64,000 bases of DNA from NCBI RefSeq assembly GCF_040869045.1, contig NC_090322.1:277228662-277292661 (forward strand), written 5' to 3'. The position numbers were made by a program, and so were the translations under genes. Each line of letters opens with the position of its first letter. The first letter of the stretch is position 1. Source of the stretch: Eurosta solidaginis. Lineage: Eukaryota; Arthropoda; Insecta; Diptera; Tephritidae. Below are positions 20,961-33,322 of the stretch, in pieces. The notes beneath the pieces are model-generated. The model was given only the letters and a program-made list of their open reading frames with translations. It was not told the origin of the DNA and did not search any database.

Positions 20961-21882
20961 TGGTTTTAATCACATTTGTTAATTCTTTTTGGCTTGATCC
21001 CCGCTTTCAGTAACCAACTATTTCACTGCACCACTATGCGTCCGAGTAACCAATAGATTTAACAATTATGAAGTACTTGTAGCACCTGCATACGGGTATT
21101 TCCAATCTAGAGAGCAACTTTAATGAACTAATCAATAGAAGCATGATTTATTGCACACAAAACGAATAATCCGCGTTCGTTTGTGGAAAATTCCGAATTG
21201 CAAGGAAAAATGAAGTCGTGATGGCCAAAGGTGATGATGACGCAGATACCAAACCGCGGTGATTCCCACTCACTTCTCCCAGTTGGATTCTAAAATGTTT
21301 CTTTTCAAAATGCTTCCACTGCAGTCACGCCAATCAACTCCGTCTCGTGTCCAATCGAAAAAGAAAGAAGGGACCCAAATTCTATCTCTAGCTGCCGTTA
21401 TCTGGATCCCCCGATTAATCGATACACCGATATTTTATTGCTATATCGTCTCGTTCAACCTCATGGTTGGCTCATACCCCTGCACACGTAACATTTTCAG
21501 ATTTCAAAGTCATCGTGTTGATGATAGGCGTATGGGATTTAGAGAAGCAACTTTTGTATTGTGAGAGAATTATGCGCTAAGTTAACCGGATTTGCCAATA
21601 GAATTAGCTTAAAGCGCTGAAAAAAACAAAATATTCCCCATCACGGCAACAAGTAATTACCACTGCGTTGATTGTGTTTTTGCTTTTTTTTGTTTTTTTT
21701 TTTTTCATCTCTTTTTGACAATCTCGATACCAGTGAAATGGAAGAACAAAATCAGCTGATGATATGAAATTCGTGACGATGCCACCCGCACGAAATTAAC
21801 CAGGAAAGTGTTTAACCACTTCAAGCAACCATGAGTGGGGGTGAATCCTGACCTTTACACATATCACTAGCCAACGGGTATG
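20961..21882. other. Non-coding stretch
   Basis: No gene recognised. About 21702-21777 is a short dispersed repeat, shared (reverse complement) with about 2208-2276. Confidence 0.4.
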
Positions 21883-22390
21883 TTCCAAGGGTGAATCTCC
21901 CAAGTGGACCATAACACGCTGTCTATTCTTGTATGTATTATGTGTTCCAAATATGAGCCAAATCGGACCAAAAATACGATTTTTGTGAATATCTCGATCC
22001 TTGCGCCACCTAGGTCGCTTTCTATTCTTATATGTATTTTGTGTTCCAAATATGGTTCCAAGGGTGAATCTCCCAAGTGGACCATAACACGCTGTCTATT
22101 CTTGTATGTATTATGTGTTCCAAATATGAGCCAAATCGGATCTCAAATACGATTTTTGTGAATATCTCGATCCTTGCGAATCGGACCACAAATACGATTT
22201 TTGTGAATATCTTGATCCTTGCGCCACCTAGCGGCGATTTTTTTCTTATTATTGCATTGCCATCGGGTTCTGAACTATATTTCAAGTTTCAACCTTGTAG
22301 CTTATCGGGAAGTTACTTAAATTTCAATTACAAAATTCGTGCCAACCAACCAACCAGCCGTCAAGTCCAGCTAAATAAAACCGTTTAATT
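21883..22390 (+). repeat. Repeat with 173-bp tandem duplication, ends AATAAAACCGTTTAA
   Basis: The segment starting TTCCAAGGGTGAATCTCCCA at 21883 recurs at 22056. A shorter piece (ATACGATTTTTGTGAATATC) recurs again at about 22191. The distal part (22240-22390) is the reverse complement of 53905-54158 and ends in the same terminal word. Open frames here only follow the duplication. Confidence 0.8.
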
Positions 22391-22394
22391 AAAC

Positions 22395-23112
22395 ATTATA
22401 TACCGAAAGTTGGTCAATGTTATAATTGTGGTAGACTAGGCCACACAAAATTATTGTGCAAATCACAGAGTAAGTGTACTATCTGTGGAAATCTTGAAGG
22501 ATGTGGGAATAGTTGTAAAAACGATATAAATATATGTATCATATGTGGTTGTGAGGGGCATAATGCATTAAATAATAGAATTTGCCAAAAATGTCTAAAT
22601 GAAAAAAATCTTACTAAAATCATGACATGGAAAAAAATTTCCAATAGAGAAGCTAATGAAAAATATGGACATTGAATTAAAAATCCCAGTAGACTTTTAG
22701 TGCTCGAGGATCTTAGTTCTATTGAAACTAATATTCAAAATGTTAATAAAATTTTTAGCAAATCAGTAACTAATAAAAATACAATGAATTAACTAAAACT
22801 AGGCAAGAGAATACAAAACGACCAGAAACAGATTCCAAGACAGTTTTCAATTCAACCAACTGAACCAGAGTTGGTGAAATTGATTATTGGTAATATCTGT
22901 AAACAAGATGTTAATAGTAGACTTTCTTTTTCTTCCGTTTTTAATAATGGTTGTGATGATGAAGATCCCCCTATATAATGTACAAAGTTTAAGGTCTAAT
23001 GAAAGTGATACTTAACTCTTTAACGAATAACTGACAGGATGTACTTATGGAAGAGACTATCTTAGCCAATTTAAAGCAAACATTTCAGGTCGATGTAACA
23101 TCTATAATACTG
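22395..23112 (+). pseudogene. I-like LINE fragment: CCHC knuckles of ORF1 and start of ORF2
   Basis: 22410-22675 reads as three nucleic-acid-binding CCHC knuckles (CYNCGRLGHTKLLC, CTICGNLEGCGNSC, CIICGCEGHN) followed by CQKCLNEKN, a pattern of LINE ORF1 or Gag. About 280 bp downstream a start-like frame (MMKIPLYNVQSLRSN, about 22956) resembles the first strand of a LINE endonuclease. It soon breaks and is cut at 23113 by an LTR fragment. The order ORF1 then ORF2 supports an I-clade-like non-LTR element, heavily truncated. Confidence 0.65.
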
Positions 23113-23480
23113 TGACGAATGTTAACAGCACTAAGGGATACTATCATCTCTAAGCCGATGCTAAGCAGTGACTTGTATGCACATCAATAAATCAATCATT
23201 ATGTACGAACACGCAGCAAAGAAGAGACGCATAAACACGTGCAGATATCTTATCTGAGATGCTCCCAAAAGTAGGCAGTTATAATTGTGGAAGTGTCGCT
23301 CACAAATACACGCGCATATGAGAAGCTATACACGTGCATCTGTAGTTATAATTTTATAGCAGTAAGCGGAATACTATAAAAACTGCTGAATACTTCATTT
23401 TTCACTGCACAAAGTTTGATGCTGTAAGAAACAATTATATCATTTTCAATAAATTTCAAACATTGCAAATATTTATTTCT
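23113..23480 (+). repeat. LTR fragment with TATA-like and AATAAA signals
   Basis: It starts TGTGACGAATGTTAACAGCA and is alignable to the start of the gypsy-type LTR (minus strand from 63607 and 60479). It includes ACTATAAAAACTGC and, about 60 bp later, TTCAATAAATTTC. The 3' boundary is not clear. It follows the LINE fragment directly. Confidence 0.65.
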
Positions 23481-23750
23481 AAGGCTGTGGATGACCTTGT
23501 TATACACGGTACTTTAAGGCACTCTTCATACCTAAACAAAAAAAAAAGATAAAAATATATACCGTTTTATATAAATCAGCAAAAAGAATTTAAAATGCTT
23601 CTTAAAAAGAAAGCATTTAATTTGAAAAAAATATATATATATAGATATCTAAAAACTAAAGTTAAAAAGAAAAATTAATACAAATGAATATTATTTGAAA
23701 AAAGGGTCAAATTAAAAAAATATATATATAATTAGTATATATTCATAATA

Positions 23751-25150
23751 TGTATGATTGGATAACGGTTAGTTGTACAGGTATAAATGAATCGAGACTT
23801 CCATATATCAAAATCATCAGTATCGAAAAAAATTTGATTGAGCCATGTCCGTCCGTCCGTCTGTCCGTTAACACGATAACTTGAGTAAATATTGAGATAT
23901 CTTCACCAAATTTGGTACACGAGCTTATCTGGACCCAGAATAGATTGCTATTGAAAATGAGCGAAATCGGATGATAACCACGCCCACTTTTTATATATAT
24001 AACATTTTGGAAAACACAAAAAACCTGATTATTTAGTAAATAATACACCTAGTATGTTGAAATTTGACGTGTGGATTGATATTGAGACTCTTGGTAAAAA
24101 TTTGTAAAAAATTTTTTAAATGGGCGTGGCAGCGCCCACTTGTGATAAAATCAATTTTACAGATATTATTAATTATAAATCAAAAATCATTAAACCTATC
24201 GTAACAAAATTCGGCAGAGAGGTTGCCTTTACTATAAGAAATGCTTTGAAGGAAATTAACGAAATCGCTTAAGGACCACACCACTTTTATATATGAGATT
24301 TTTAAAAGGGTCGTGTACGAATAAAATAAGCTATATCTTTGCAAAAAAAAGGCTTTATATCAATGGTATTTCATTTCCCAAGTGGATTTATAACAATAAA
24401 TAGGAAAAACTTCAAATTTTAAAAAATGGGCGTGGCAACGCCCCTTTTATGACTAAGCAATTTTCTATGTTTCGGGAGCCATAACTCGAAGAAAAACTAA
24501 CGGGTCGTAATGAAATTGGCTACACAAATTTTCCCTATAGCAGAAAATATTTCTTGAAAAAATGGACGAGATCGGTTAAAGACCACGCCCACTTTTAAAT
24601 AAAAGATTTTTAAAATGGTGTAGACGAAAATAATAAGCTATATCTTAGCGAAAAAGAGCTTTGTATCAATAGAATTTTACTTTTTAAATTGAATTATAAC
24701 ATTAAATTGGGTAACACTAAAATTTAAAAAAATGGGTGTGACACCGCCCCTTTTATGACTAAGCAATTTTCTATGTTTTGGGAGCCATAACTCGAAGAAA
24801 AACTAACGGGTCCTAATGAAATTGGCTACACAAATTTTCTCTATAGCAGAAAATATTTCTAGTAAAAATGGACGGAATCGGTTAAAGACCACGCCCACTT
24901 TTATATAAAACAAATTGAAAAGAGTCGTAGACTAGAATAATAAGCTATAACCTAGCAAAAAATAGTTTTGAATCAATGATATTTCACTTATCAAGTTTTA
25001 TTGTAAGTGGAAATGGGGAGACATTTTTTTCAACGAGCGGTGCCACGTTTTATGTAGAAAAGTAATTTATCTGAAATAAAATGTACAATTGAAGCTCACG
25101 CTGAGTATATAATGTTCGGATACACCCGAACTTAGACATCTTTACTTGTT
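23751..25150 (-). repeat. Long non-coding repeat, copy C2 (subtype 1)
   Basis: Inverted relative of C1, sharing the GGACGGACGGACATGG region, the roughly 300-bp internal units and the 5' end (TTCGGGTGTATCCGAAC and TATACTCAGCGTG at 25097-25109 on the minus strand). Its 3' hairpin is missing at 23750, so that end is truncated. Confidence 0.8.
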
Positions 25151-25446
25151 CCTAACTCTCTTTTGTTTTCATATAAAATTATGTAAGTTCATTTATGTAA
25201 ATACTCTACACGGTATGAAATTTTCTTTTCAGTCAGTCACATATATCCATAATAGTATCAAGTAAATTTATCTTTCATTTATGTTTATATTTTACATGTT
25301 TGAAATTTGTTTTCTTTTGTCAAAATGCATTAATTTTATTTGTAAGCCGCTCACTTTTTAGACCATCAATCAACATTCTAAATCTCTCATCAAAACATCT
25401 CCATTTTGAGTCAATTTATAATTTGCGTCTATGTCATAATACCTAT

Positions 25447-25640
25447 CATGGCGGAACGATACAAGGTGGCAGCATGGGACAGCTGATTATAAACTTTTTC
25501 TATTTGATTTGAAACATCAACTTCCGGCGCAGTACGATTTTGAAATTTGTCCATCGAATTTACAAAAACAAAGTACATATAATTTCTATTTATGTTTGTG
25601 GGTATGTCACCATGCTGCCACTTTGTATCGTTCCGCCATG
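25447..25640. mobile_element. hAT-type MITE with perfect 8-bp target duplication
   Basis: Ends CATGGCGGAACGATACAA and its inverted copy, about 33-bp arms with one mismatch. ATACCTAT flanks both sides (25439-25446, 25641-25648). It is 194 bp and non-coding. Eight-bp duplications are the mark of hAT elements. Confidence 0.85.
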
Positions 25641-25648
25641 ATACCTAT

Positions 25649-26059
25649 CGTATACATACATATGGGTCATTATTTTACAAATCGTACGAATTTGTAGAAA
25701 AAAAAATTTTCACTTTTTAAAAGACACCAAATTTATTTTTTGGAATCTTTTCGCAATTTAAGTCAACGCATATATCAGGATTTCCTCAAAAAAAAATTTT
25801 TTCAGAGATCTGCATGTCCTCAGATTTGATGGGTAAGTAAACTTGGCCACATTCAAAATGCTATATCTTTGGTTTCACTCGTCGTATCTTATTCATTATT
25901 GTTTTATTTTGAAGGTAATAATATTTACTTTATAACTGCGTTAAAAAATATTTATTTATAAAAATTCAAAATAATGAATAAAACATGAATTTTTTAAATA
26001 ATTATTATATACTGTTTTCATCCACGAATATTTTCGAAAAAATAAAAATAATATGCGAT
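25649..26059. other. Non-coding stretch
   Basis: AT-rich; nothing recognised. Confidence 0.4.
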
Positions 26060-26315
26060 ACACTTTCATCTAAAAACCCTTTTTATTTTATGTTGGACAA
26101 TTTTGTGGCTCAAAAGATATTAACTCATTTCAGACCTGACCCCTCGAGCAACTTGCTTACATTTACTTGCAGCAGGTACGTGCTACAATTGTATATAGCC
26201 AGCGCCTGCCTGTGTATACATGCATGGTCAACTTAACTACAACATAAATACATATATGCACTTGTAAATAAACCTACTAATCACTTAGCAGGTAGCTAGT
26301 TTTACGAAATTATTA
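26060..26315 (+). repeat. Dispersed repeat, inverted copy at 58190-58420
   Basis: Shared segments include AAAAGATATTAACTCATTTC, GCTTACATTTACTTGCAGCA and CTACTAATCACTTAGCA. Function unknown. Confidence 0.75.
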
Positions 26316-26352
26316 TTTATGTCAGAATTAATATAAGTAGACTAGCTGACCC

Positions 26353-26370
26353 GGCAGACTTCGTACTGCC
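26353..26370 (-). terminator. Helitron 3' hairpin
   Basis: GGCAG tacgaagt CTGCC on the minus strand, then GGGTCAGCTAG at the end. Helitrons use this hairpin as the signal to end strand transfer (family knowledge). Confidence 0.85.
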
Positions 26371-26599
26371 TCATTGATAAATAAAAGACCTAATCTTTTG
26401 TATAAAATGATTTTAAAACAAACAAATCGAATCCGTATTTAATAAAAAAGCATTTATTGAATAAATCATGAAGTTTTATTATTATTTTCGATACATCATG
26501 TTGCTTACTTAGAAAACAGAGTTTTCCTGAAATATTGGCTATTTATAAGGTTTAAATTTGATATTCACAAGCACACACTGTTAAAATACAGTCTGTTAA

Positions 26600-29064
26600 T
26601 TAATTTAAAGCTTTCTCATAAACTATATTTTTTGTTTTGTTTTGTGGTGCGTAAATAAACAAAGAAGGCGGTTTTCCGACGCGCGAACACGCGACGTATA
26701 ATTGTCCATGCGCGAAACAGGGAAACTCCAAGTTGATTCCACAAACTTCTAACGACTGTCCTTGCGATTTATTTATGGTCATCGCAAAGGCCAGATGTAC
26801 TGGAAATTGTAAGCGTTTAAAATCGAATGGTAAGTCCGTTGGAATCATCGGTATCCGCGGGATCAAGACATCCTCTCCTTTGTATTTTCCTTTTATGATT
26901 GTCGCCTCAATGACGTTATTCATCAGTCTTTTCACAGCCAGTCTTGTTCCATTGCATAGTCGAGGTTGATTAATGTTACGCAGCATGATGACAACTGATC
27001 CTACTTTCAACTGCAAATTGTGAGGTGGTAATCCAGGCAATTCCAGTGAATTTAAGAACTCAGTGGGATAGTTGACTACGTTATCCTGGTTCATTACGGT
27101 GTCGACTGATTTGAAGGAAACCAACTATCCTGGAAGTAAATTCTGATGGTCGCATTAAGATCCTCGACATCTTTATTTTTCGCTGCTAATATTGCTCGTT
27201 CACCCAGCCAATTATGGTTATTGAACTTTTGCGCTATATCTGGCAAAACTCGCTGAATAAGCTCCACTTTTGAGTCTGTGATGTGACAGAAATCTGTAGG
27301 TAATGTAATGAATCCGGTCGAGGTGTCCACTGCAACTTTATTATTTCCAATGTCTAACAACTGCTTCGCAAACACATTTGCAGTTTCATCTTGTTGCAAA
27401 AATACTCGCATGTTAGTTGTTAAGTGGAGTGTCTTTACGTACTGCCACAAATTTGATGATTTTAGGCATGCATTTAGTTCATCAGCAACAGTTGATCGGG
27501 GAATAACTGGAAGAGTCTGACGAAAATCACCTGACAACAGAATCATGGCCCCACCGAAAATATTTTGGTTGTCACGAAGATCTTTCAACGTTCTGTTCAG
27601 TAACCTCTTATGGGCCATTGTGCATTCATCCCAAACAATCAATTTGCATACCTGTAGGATCTTGGCCATTGCGCTATTTTTGGCGATGTTGCAAATTGGT
27701 GTTTCGGTGATTTGCATGTTTAGTGGTAATTTCAAGGCAGAATGTGCAGTTCGCCCGCCTTCTAGCAGAGTTGCAGCTATTCCAGATGAAGCCAACGCTA
27801 GAGCAACATCATTTCGCGATCTGATCCTCGCCAAAAGCAATGAAATTAAAAACGTTTTTCCGGTTCCTCCGGGAACATCAAGGAAATAAATTCCACCAGA
27901 TCCACTGTTCACAGCTTCTATCAAAGTGTCGTACGCAATTCTTTGTTGCTGATTTAATTGTGGAACATTTGTACGAACTGTTTCTGCCAATGCTTCAATG
28001 TCGTACTGATGTTCTCTTTGCAACTCGTGGTTTAATGCATCGTGCATATGACGATTGGGTGGTGTCATTCCCAAACACGACAATACTTTATTTGCCATCA
28101 ATAAACACATATCTTCTATCATGATCAATGTGTCATTGTAAATTTCTTCAGTCATTTGTAGTGTAGGATTCAAAGTTTGACGGCGCACACGATGCAAAAC
28201 ATCCTCAGACATGTCATCTCTATACTTAACCCACAAATCTTTTGGATTCGAGGGGAAACATGTCGATATGATAATCGCAAACAATGTACGAATTTGATGC
28301 GGCGACGAAGATATTACGGAATCCTTGAGCGTATCATCCCAGTGCGAATCGTTCTCAAGTAAATTTAATAGTTGACATGCCTCACGGTAAGTCGCACACA
28401 GCTGTCCATTAACTGTTTTCAGTTGTTTAAACGATGTCGGACCACGAACATTCACCAACAACAACCGCAAATAATAACATTCATCGTTATTTGGATGTAC
28501 TGTGTAGATGCGACCCAGAGCATCTGAAGCAAATACATTTGGATGTCCTTCAACTGGTGTTCCTTGTTTTCGACGCTGAAACGATTTCGATGATGCGTTC
28601 CATGTGTAATAGCGTGGCATGTCAGCATACAGCAAAGTGCGAGCAAAATCATCAGTTTGACAGACTATAAAGAAACTTGTTAATGTTGTCGACGGTGGAT
28701 GTGCCGCCCTGTCTGCCGCGTTAGATTCATTAAAATAAACTCGTTGACCATTTTCTAAATGGACTGCCAAATGGACTACTTTAGGGTGTCTTTCATGGAT
28801 CGCAAATGAAAAGATACGCCAAATAGCTTCGTTGCTACTTACATAGCGACCCATCTGGTACTGTGATATTTCATCATTTGCATTGGTTACACCGAAGACA
28901 GCCATATCACTACCTTTATTAACATATTTACATATGTACTTTATCGACTTCACAGAATTACAATATTCCACATTGATGTGAGTCTCAAAAGCTTTGGACA
29001 ATATTGGCGAGTATGGCACAATCCAACGATTGTCTACATCAACATTTTGTCCTCTTACCTTCAC
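26600..29064 (-). pseudogene. Helitron Rep C-terminal part and Pif1-like helicase
   Basis: The 27094-29064 frame begins within Rep and carries the two-tyrosine motif (KYICKYVNKGSD). Helicase motifs follow: Walker A (VPGGTGKTF), Walker B (LIVWDECTMAH), ILLSGDFRQTLPVI. A break near 27115 shifts to the last frame, which has AMTINKSQGQSLE and YVACSRVGKPPSLF, the helicase C-terminal motifs. Rep tyrosines would join to DNA ends and the helicase unwinds the donor strand. The stop and frameshift near 27115 and another shift near 29068 disable it. Confidence 0.88.
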
Positions 29065-29066
29065 AA

Positions 29067-31183
29067 CTACCTATCGCCACTGTCCGCAACTGATCGCCGA
29101 CTATACAATGGGTATCCATCATTTCCCGTTATGGTTTCAGCAAGCAGGTCTCTTGGGTATCGCTTGGAACACCTACCGTCGACCATAAAGGGTGAGTTAT
29201 AGTTGAAATGTCCGCAAGGTCCATGTATCATGTGTTTGGTAACTACTGCATGCAATTTTGGGTCAACTATTTCATCTGGAATTTCAGCTGAAATTATGGA
29301 ATCAACCTCATCGGGCCTTATTTTGTCCACTAACCATACTAAAATGTGCGCATGTGGCAATCCACGCTTTTGCCATTCTACAGAGTACATCCAACAACGG
29401 ACTCGGCCATACACACAATGCTTTATTAAGAAATTCATGAGAGATTTTAATTTTTGTTTAAAAACTCTGGCAGTTATGTCATGTCTATCAACTGGTGTTT
29501 GGCTATGTAGTAATTCCTTCTCGATTTCGGACCATTTTGGGTTACATGTGAATGTAACAAATAAGTCTGGGCGGCCATAATGCCTAACATATGACATAGC
29601 ATCCTGAGCATATTCATGCATGTGGCGTGGGCTTCCTATATAAGTAGCTGGCAAAATTGTCATTCTTCCTACATTATTCACATTGCCATCAGCATTTATA
29701 GCATCGCGGAGATGGATGTATTCCTCTGACCGTAGCCGTCGTTGGTTCAAACGGATGTATGTCAATCGTTCAGTCTCAATTTTGACATACATGTCAACTG
29801 CAAACTGATGAAAAAGTCGTTGACACATCAAAATATGATTTACTTCACCTTGACGGATCATGAGTCTGTATGAATAGAAATTCATAGCACTAACTTTTTT
29901 GTTGGTTTCAGCACCTGCAATCAAAAATGATAAATGTTTAAATTGTTACTTAGATGAATTGAATTTAAAAATATTATTTAATCTTGTTCAATTCATTTAC
30001 CTGTTACTTGATTTACCATTTTGATATTAAAATGGTATCCATCTTCCCCCTTCCAGAAGATCAAAGGATATTGTAGTGCATCATAACTCGTGTGTGTTTC
30101 AGATACACGTTTTAAATCACTATTCCGACGATGAAGCACAATATCTCTAGATTGTAAATTTTCTCCCACAATGACAACATCCACTTCATCAATGGTAGGT
30201 GAATTGAACCTCCTTGTGTGTTCACCGGCAGGTGTTTTGTCAGCTCGAATAATAATATTATGGCTATCAGATGGCATCCGATCCAATGCTATTTTGAACA
30301 TGTTTACTAAATTGTTATACTGATGAAGAAACATTTGTAATTGTTGGACAATGGTTCTCTTCACTGTTGGTTTGTGAGCACAACGATTATTAATTTCCGC
30401 ATCTGAATTTCCCATAAAATAAATTTGTAAAAATTGATGATCTGCATCAGGTAGTGGTAACAGAGTTCCCAGTAAGTGATAAATTTGTCCTTGAATCTGT
30501 AATTTTTTAAAATTTGTCCATTAATTATTTCCGATATAGTACAAACTTGAATAATATAAACAAATATTCTTATATAATACCTTGAAAGCGGGCATGAAAT
30601 TGTCTTGTATAATATGTGTAGCACCAAATGATGTCATCTGGAAACATCAGAAATATAGAATGTTGGTCAAGAAGTGCTTAGAATCATTTCTAATCCCAGA
30701 AACTAAAGAGCGTAAAGGATATGGTGGTGGGACCAATTGTGGCAATTTTACTTTGCCTTCAGCACAACAAAATCCAGTAGATTCACCAGTGTATTTTAAC
30801 GCCTTACAATATTTACAAATTGTTTTCATTTCCCCAATTGTTACCGATTTGTCGGCACAATAATCAATTGCCGGATCATAGTGGAATGCAGCTCGTTCAA
30901 GAATCACAGGAGCACTGCGTCTGCGGATTCGCTCAATTTCATTATATCTAGCTTGCTGTTGTTGTGTTTGATGTGCACGAACTCGTTGCATTCTAAGCCT
31001 ATCTCCTACATTGTCACTCACTAAAGAACACAATTCTGACATAGCAATACGACTATTTTCTTGATCTGTCTGTCTCTGGTCATCAGTGCGGTTAGCACGT
31101 GAGGTAGCTCTTCGCACATTACTTGGAATGTCACTATCACAAAGGATCACCAAAGTAAAGAAAGTTCTCGCGCACGTAGCCAC
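29067..31183 (-). pseudogene. Helitron N-terminal region and HUH Rep, three exons
   Basis: Exon 1 (about 31183-30581) has a zinc-finger-like segment (CKYCKALKYTGESTGFCC) and ends MPAFK at a GTATTA donor; it contains one TGA at about 30650. Exon 2 (30496-30001) starts IQGQIYHLLGTLLP and includes RADKTPAGEHTRRF. Exon 3 starts at 29914 with the first Rep part, including RPDLFVTFTCNPKW and the HUH motif in GLPHAHILVW. Introns of 84 bp (30497-30580) and 86 bp (29915-30000) have good GT...AG ends and restore the known order of the family's protein. The start codon is not certain. Confidence 0.88.
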
Positions 31184-31717
31184 AAAGATAGATATAATAT
31201 CGTAATACTTTTTTCCGTGCTCTGAAATGCGACAGGATGGATTGACATATTAGTTGGTTGTCAAATCTAATGTCAAATATTATGATTGCGTTCACAAATT
31301 TAACTTAAGATTTATAATTTAATTTGTGAAAAAACTTAAGATTTATCTCACTAGGGTAGGCACCTTGTCGTTGGTGTGAGGGCTTAGCCGAACTCCATAG
31401 CGCCCGACTATGAGGCGGAGCTGTTTAGGACTGACATCTACGCCGTTTCGCCTCATAGGAGGGCGGCGGGATGTCGGTGACCAAGAACTGCCAACCCCTA
31501 ATCCAGGGTGTTATGCGGACCGTGCCTATTGGAAGATTTGCAGCCAGGGGATAAATTCGGCTGTATTCGAACGGAGCCTTCCCGATACCGGGCCATCTCG
31601 GGAAGTATTTATGGCCTTACCGCAGTAAGGGGCGCTGCTGTGGCGGACGGTGCTTTCCCCGTATATAATACTGGACCGCTGAGCCCGCCTTGTCGGGCAG
31701 GTGGTCGTACGACCAAG

Positions 31718-33322
31718 ATGAACAACTCATTACCTGAACGTAATAAGGAGGATGTAAAGAGGAGGACTGAGTCGCAATCCAGGGACGACAAATACGAATT
31801 AAGCGATGCGTCGGACTCGGGGAGCGAGAGTAGTGCTGATTCAATGAACTCCGTGTTGGAGAAGCACACAAATGAAAACGGAGTAGAAGAGTGGAGAAGG
31901 GTACGGAGCAGAGGAAGTAAAAGAGCTCTCTCGCAGTACCGTGCAGCACTAAGAATTGTACAACGCTTGGGAGCAGTGGTCGACCCAACAGAAGTGGAGA
32001 TCGAGCGCTTGGAATGGGCCCATGAAGCGGTAGAAGTAGGTCGAAGGCAGTTCAAAAGGTTTGCTGCGAGAAACCCTCGGTTCTGCAACCGGTACGAGGA
32101 GGAAGAAGCGTCGAATGGCAGAATGAAGAGGCAACGTTCGGCAGAAGGCGACAAGCCTGCTTTCAAGAGGCAGAAAGTACCCAGTCCTAGAGCCGCGAGG
32201 CAGGGCAGTCGCATAGACAAGACAAGTAGGCCCAAAGCTGTAAGACAGATGGGTTCCAATAGCGAGGTAGCAACTACCTCGAAACCTGCCAGTCAGAGGG
32301 AAGTTCCAACTACGGAAGTAGGAGATAAGCCAAAGGGAGATAACGCTAAGACTCTGGCTTTCTCGGAGGCGCTAAAGGGAGTTAACGCGAAGACTCCGGT
32401 GTTCTCGGAGGTTCCAAAGGGAGATAACACTAAGACTCCTGCCTTTCCCGAGAAGATGAGTGATGTGGCAAAGCAATCACTGACTGTGGCGCTGGTTGAT
32501 CGTAGCAGTCCGTTCGGACAAATGACTACTGAAAGGTGGAGATCTGTGGAAAGGGAGCTTATTAGCTTAATGCTTAAGATGATGCGGGAACAACCAAGTA
32601 AGCCCCTTCCAACCTTTGATTCGGGGGGATGGTATAATGGTGTGAAGATGATAGCGTGCGACAACATCGCGAGCTTGCGGTGGCTGGAGGAAGTCGTTCC
32701 AAACCTCCAAAGGCAAGGCACGAACGCGCGGTTTGAGGTGGTGGATAAAGCGCAAATCCCCACGGTACCAAAAGTTAAGGTATGGATACCATGCGTGATG
32801 AAGTCGGAGGATACACTGCGACTTCTGCAGAATCAGAATCCGAACATACCGACACAGGATTGGAAGGTACTTACTGTATCTCGGCCTACCGAGGATGGTC
32901 AGTTCTACATCTTCCAAATAAACAAGCAGGCGGAGGATATTTTGTACACGCAGCTTGGCAAAATGTCCTTTGGCACTGGCAAAATTTACATGCGACTCAG
33001 GAAAAGAAGTCCCGAGGATAAAAATCCTAACACGCTGGAAGTGGGCGAAGTCGAAAAGGACCTCAGAAGCCTAAGGGAAAAAAGACAGGTGGAGGTCCCC
33101 GACGTCACCACGAACGTGCTAGAAGAGGACCAAACGCTAAATGGTGCTGTGACTCGCACAGAGGAACACACGGCACAACATTCACGAGGGGCTGAAGGGG
33201 GCCTCGAATACTCTAAACCAAAAGGGCAAGAGGAGGACGACGACGTCAAGACGAAGGTGCTGGAGGGGGACAAACAGCCCAATGGTGCTGCGAGTCCTAC
33301 AGATAAACCTCCAACACAGTAA
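31718..33322 (+). CDS. LOA-type LINE ORF1 protein
   Basis: The frame is open from 31508. I favour ATG 31718 (MNNSLPERNKEDVK) because the upstream 70 codons look like untranslated leader, giving 534 aa. The N-terminal half is acidic then basic and disordered (DASDSGSESSADS). Three short repeats of the type KGDNxKTxAFSE occur in the middle. The C-terminal part (about residues 270-420) resembles DUF4780: GGWYNGVKMIACDN, RWLEEVVPNLQ, KVKVWIPCV, LLQNQNPNIPTQDWKVL. ORF1 of LOA elements packages element RNA. It overlaps ORF2 by 41 bp. Confidence 0.85.
   Translation: MNNSLPERNKEDVKRRTESQSRDDKYELSDASDSGSESSADSMNSVLEKHTNENGVEEWRRVRSRGSKRALSQYRAALRIVQRLGAVVDPTEVEIERLEWAHEAVEVGRRQFKRFAARNPRFCNRYEEEEASNGRMKRQRSAEGDKPAFKRQKVPSPRAARQGSRIDKTSRPKAVRQMGSNSEVATTSKPASQREVPTTEVGDKPKGDNAKTLAFSEALKGVNAKTPVFSEVPKGDNTKTPAFPEKMSDVAKQSLTVALVDRSSPFGQMTTERWRSVERELISLMLKMMREQPSKPLPTFDSGGWYNGVKMIACDNIASLRWLEEVVPNLQRQGTNARFEVVDKAQIPTVPKVKVWIPCVMKSEDTLRLLQNQNPNIPTQDWKVLTVSRPTEDGQFYIFQINKQAEDILYTQLGKMSFGTGKIYMRLRKRSPEDKNPNTLEVGEVEKDLRSLREKRQVEVPDVTTNVLEEDQTLNGAVTRTEEHTAQHSRGAEGGLEYSKPKGQEEDDDVKTKVLEGDKQPNGAASPTDKPPTQ

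Noticed and set aside
21867..22388. Pair of overlapping open frames with internal repeats
   Set aside because: They translate the 173-bp tandem duplication in both strands; not a protein family.
27308..28670. Plus-strand open frames across the Helitron helicase
   Set aside because: Shadows of the minus-strand coding region; no motifs of their own.
31609..32259. Antisense open frames across the LOA-type LINE (for example 31609-32259, 32293-32763)
   Set aside because: They are shadows of the codon bias of ORF1 and ORF2.
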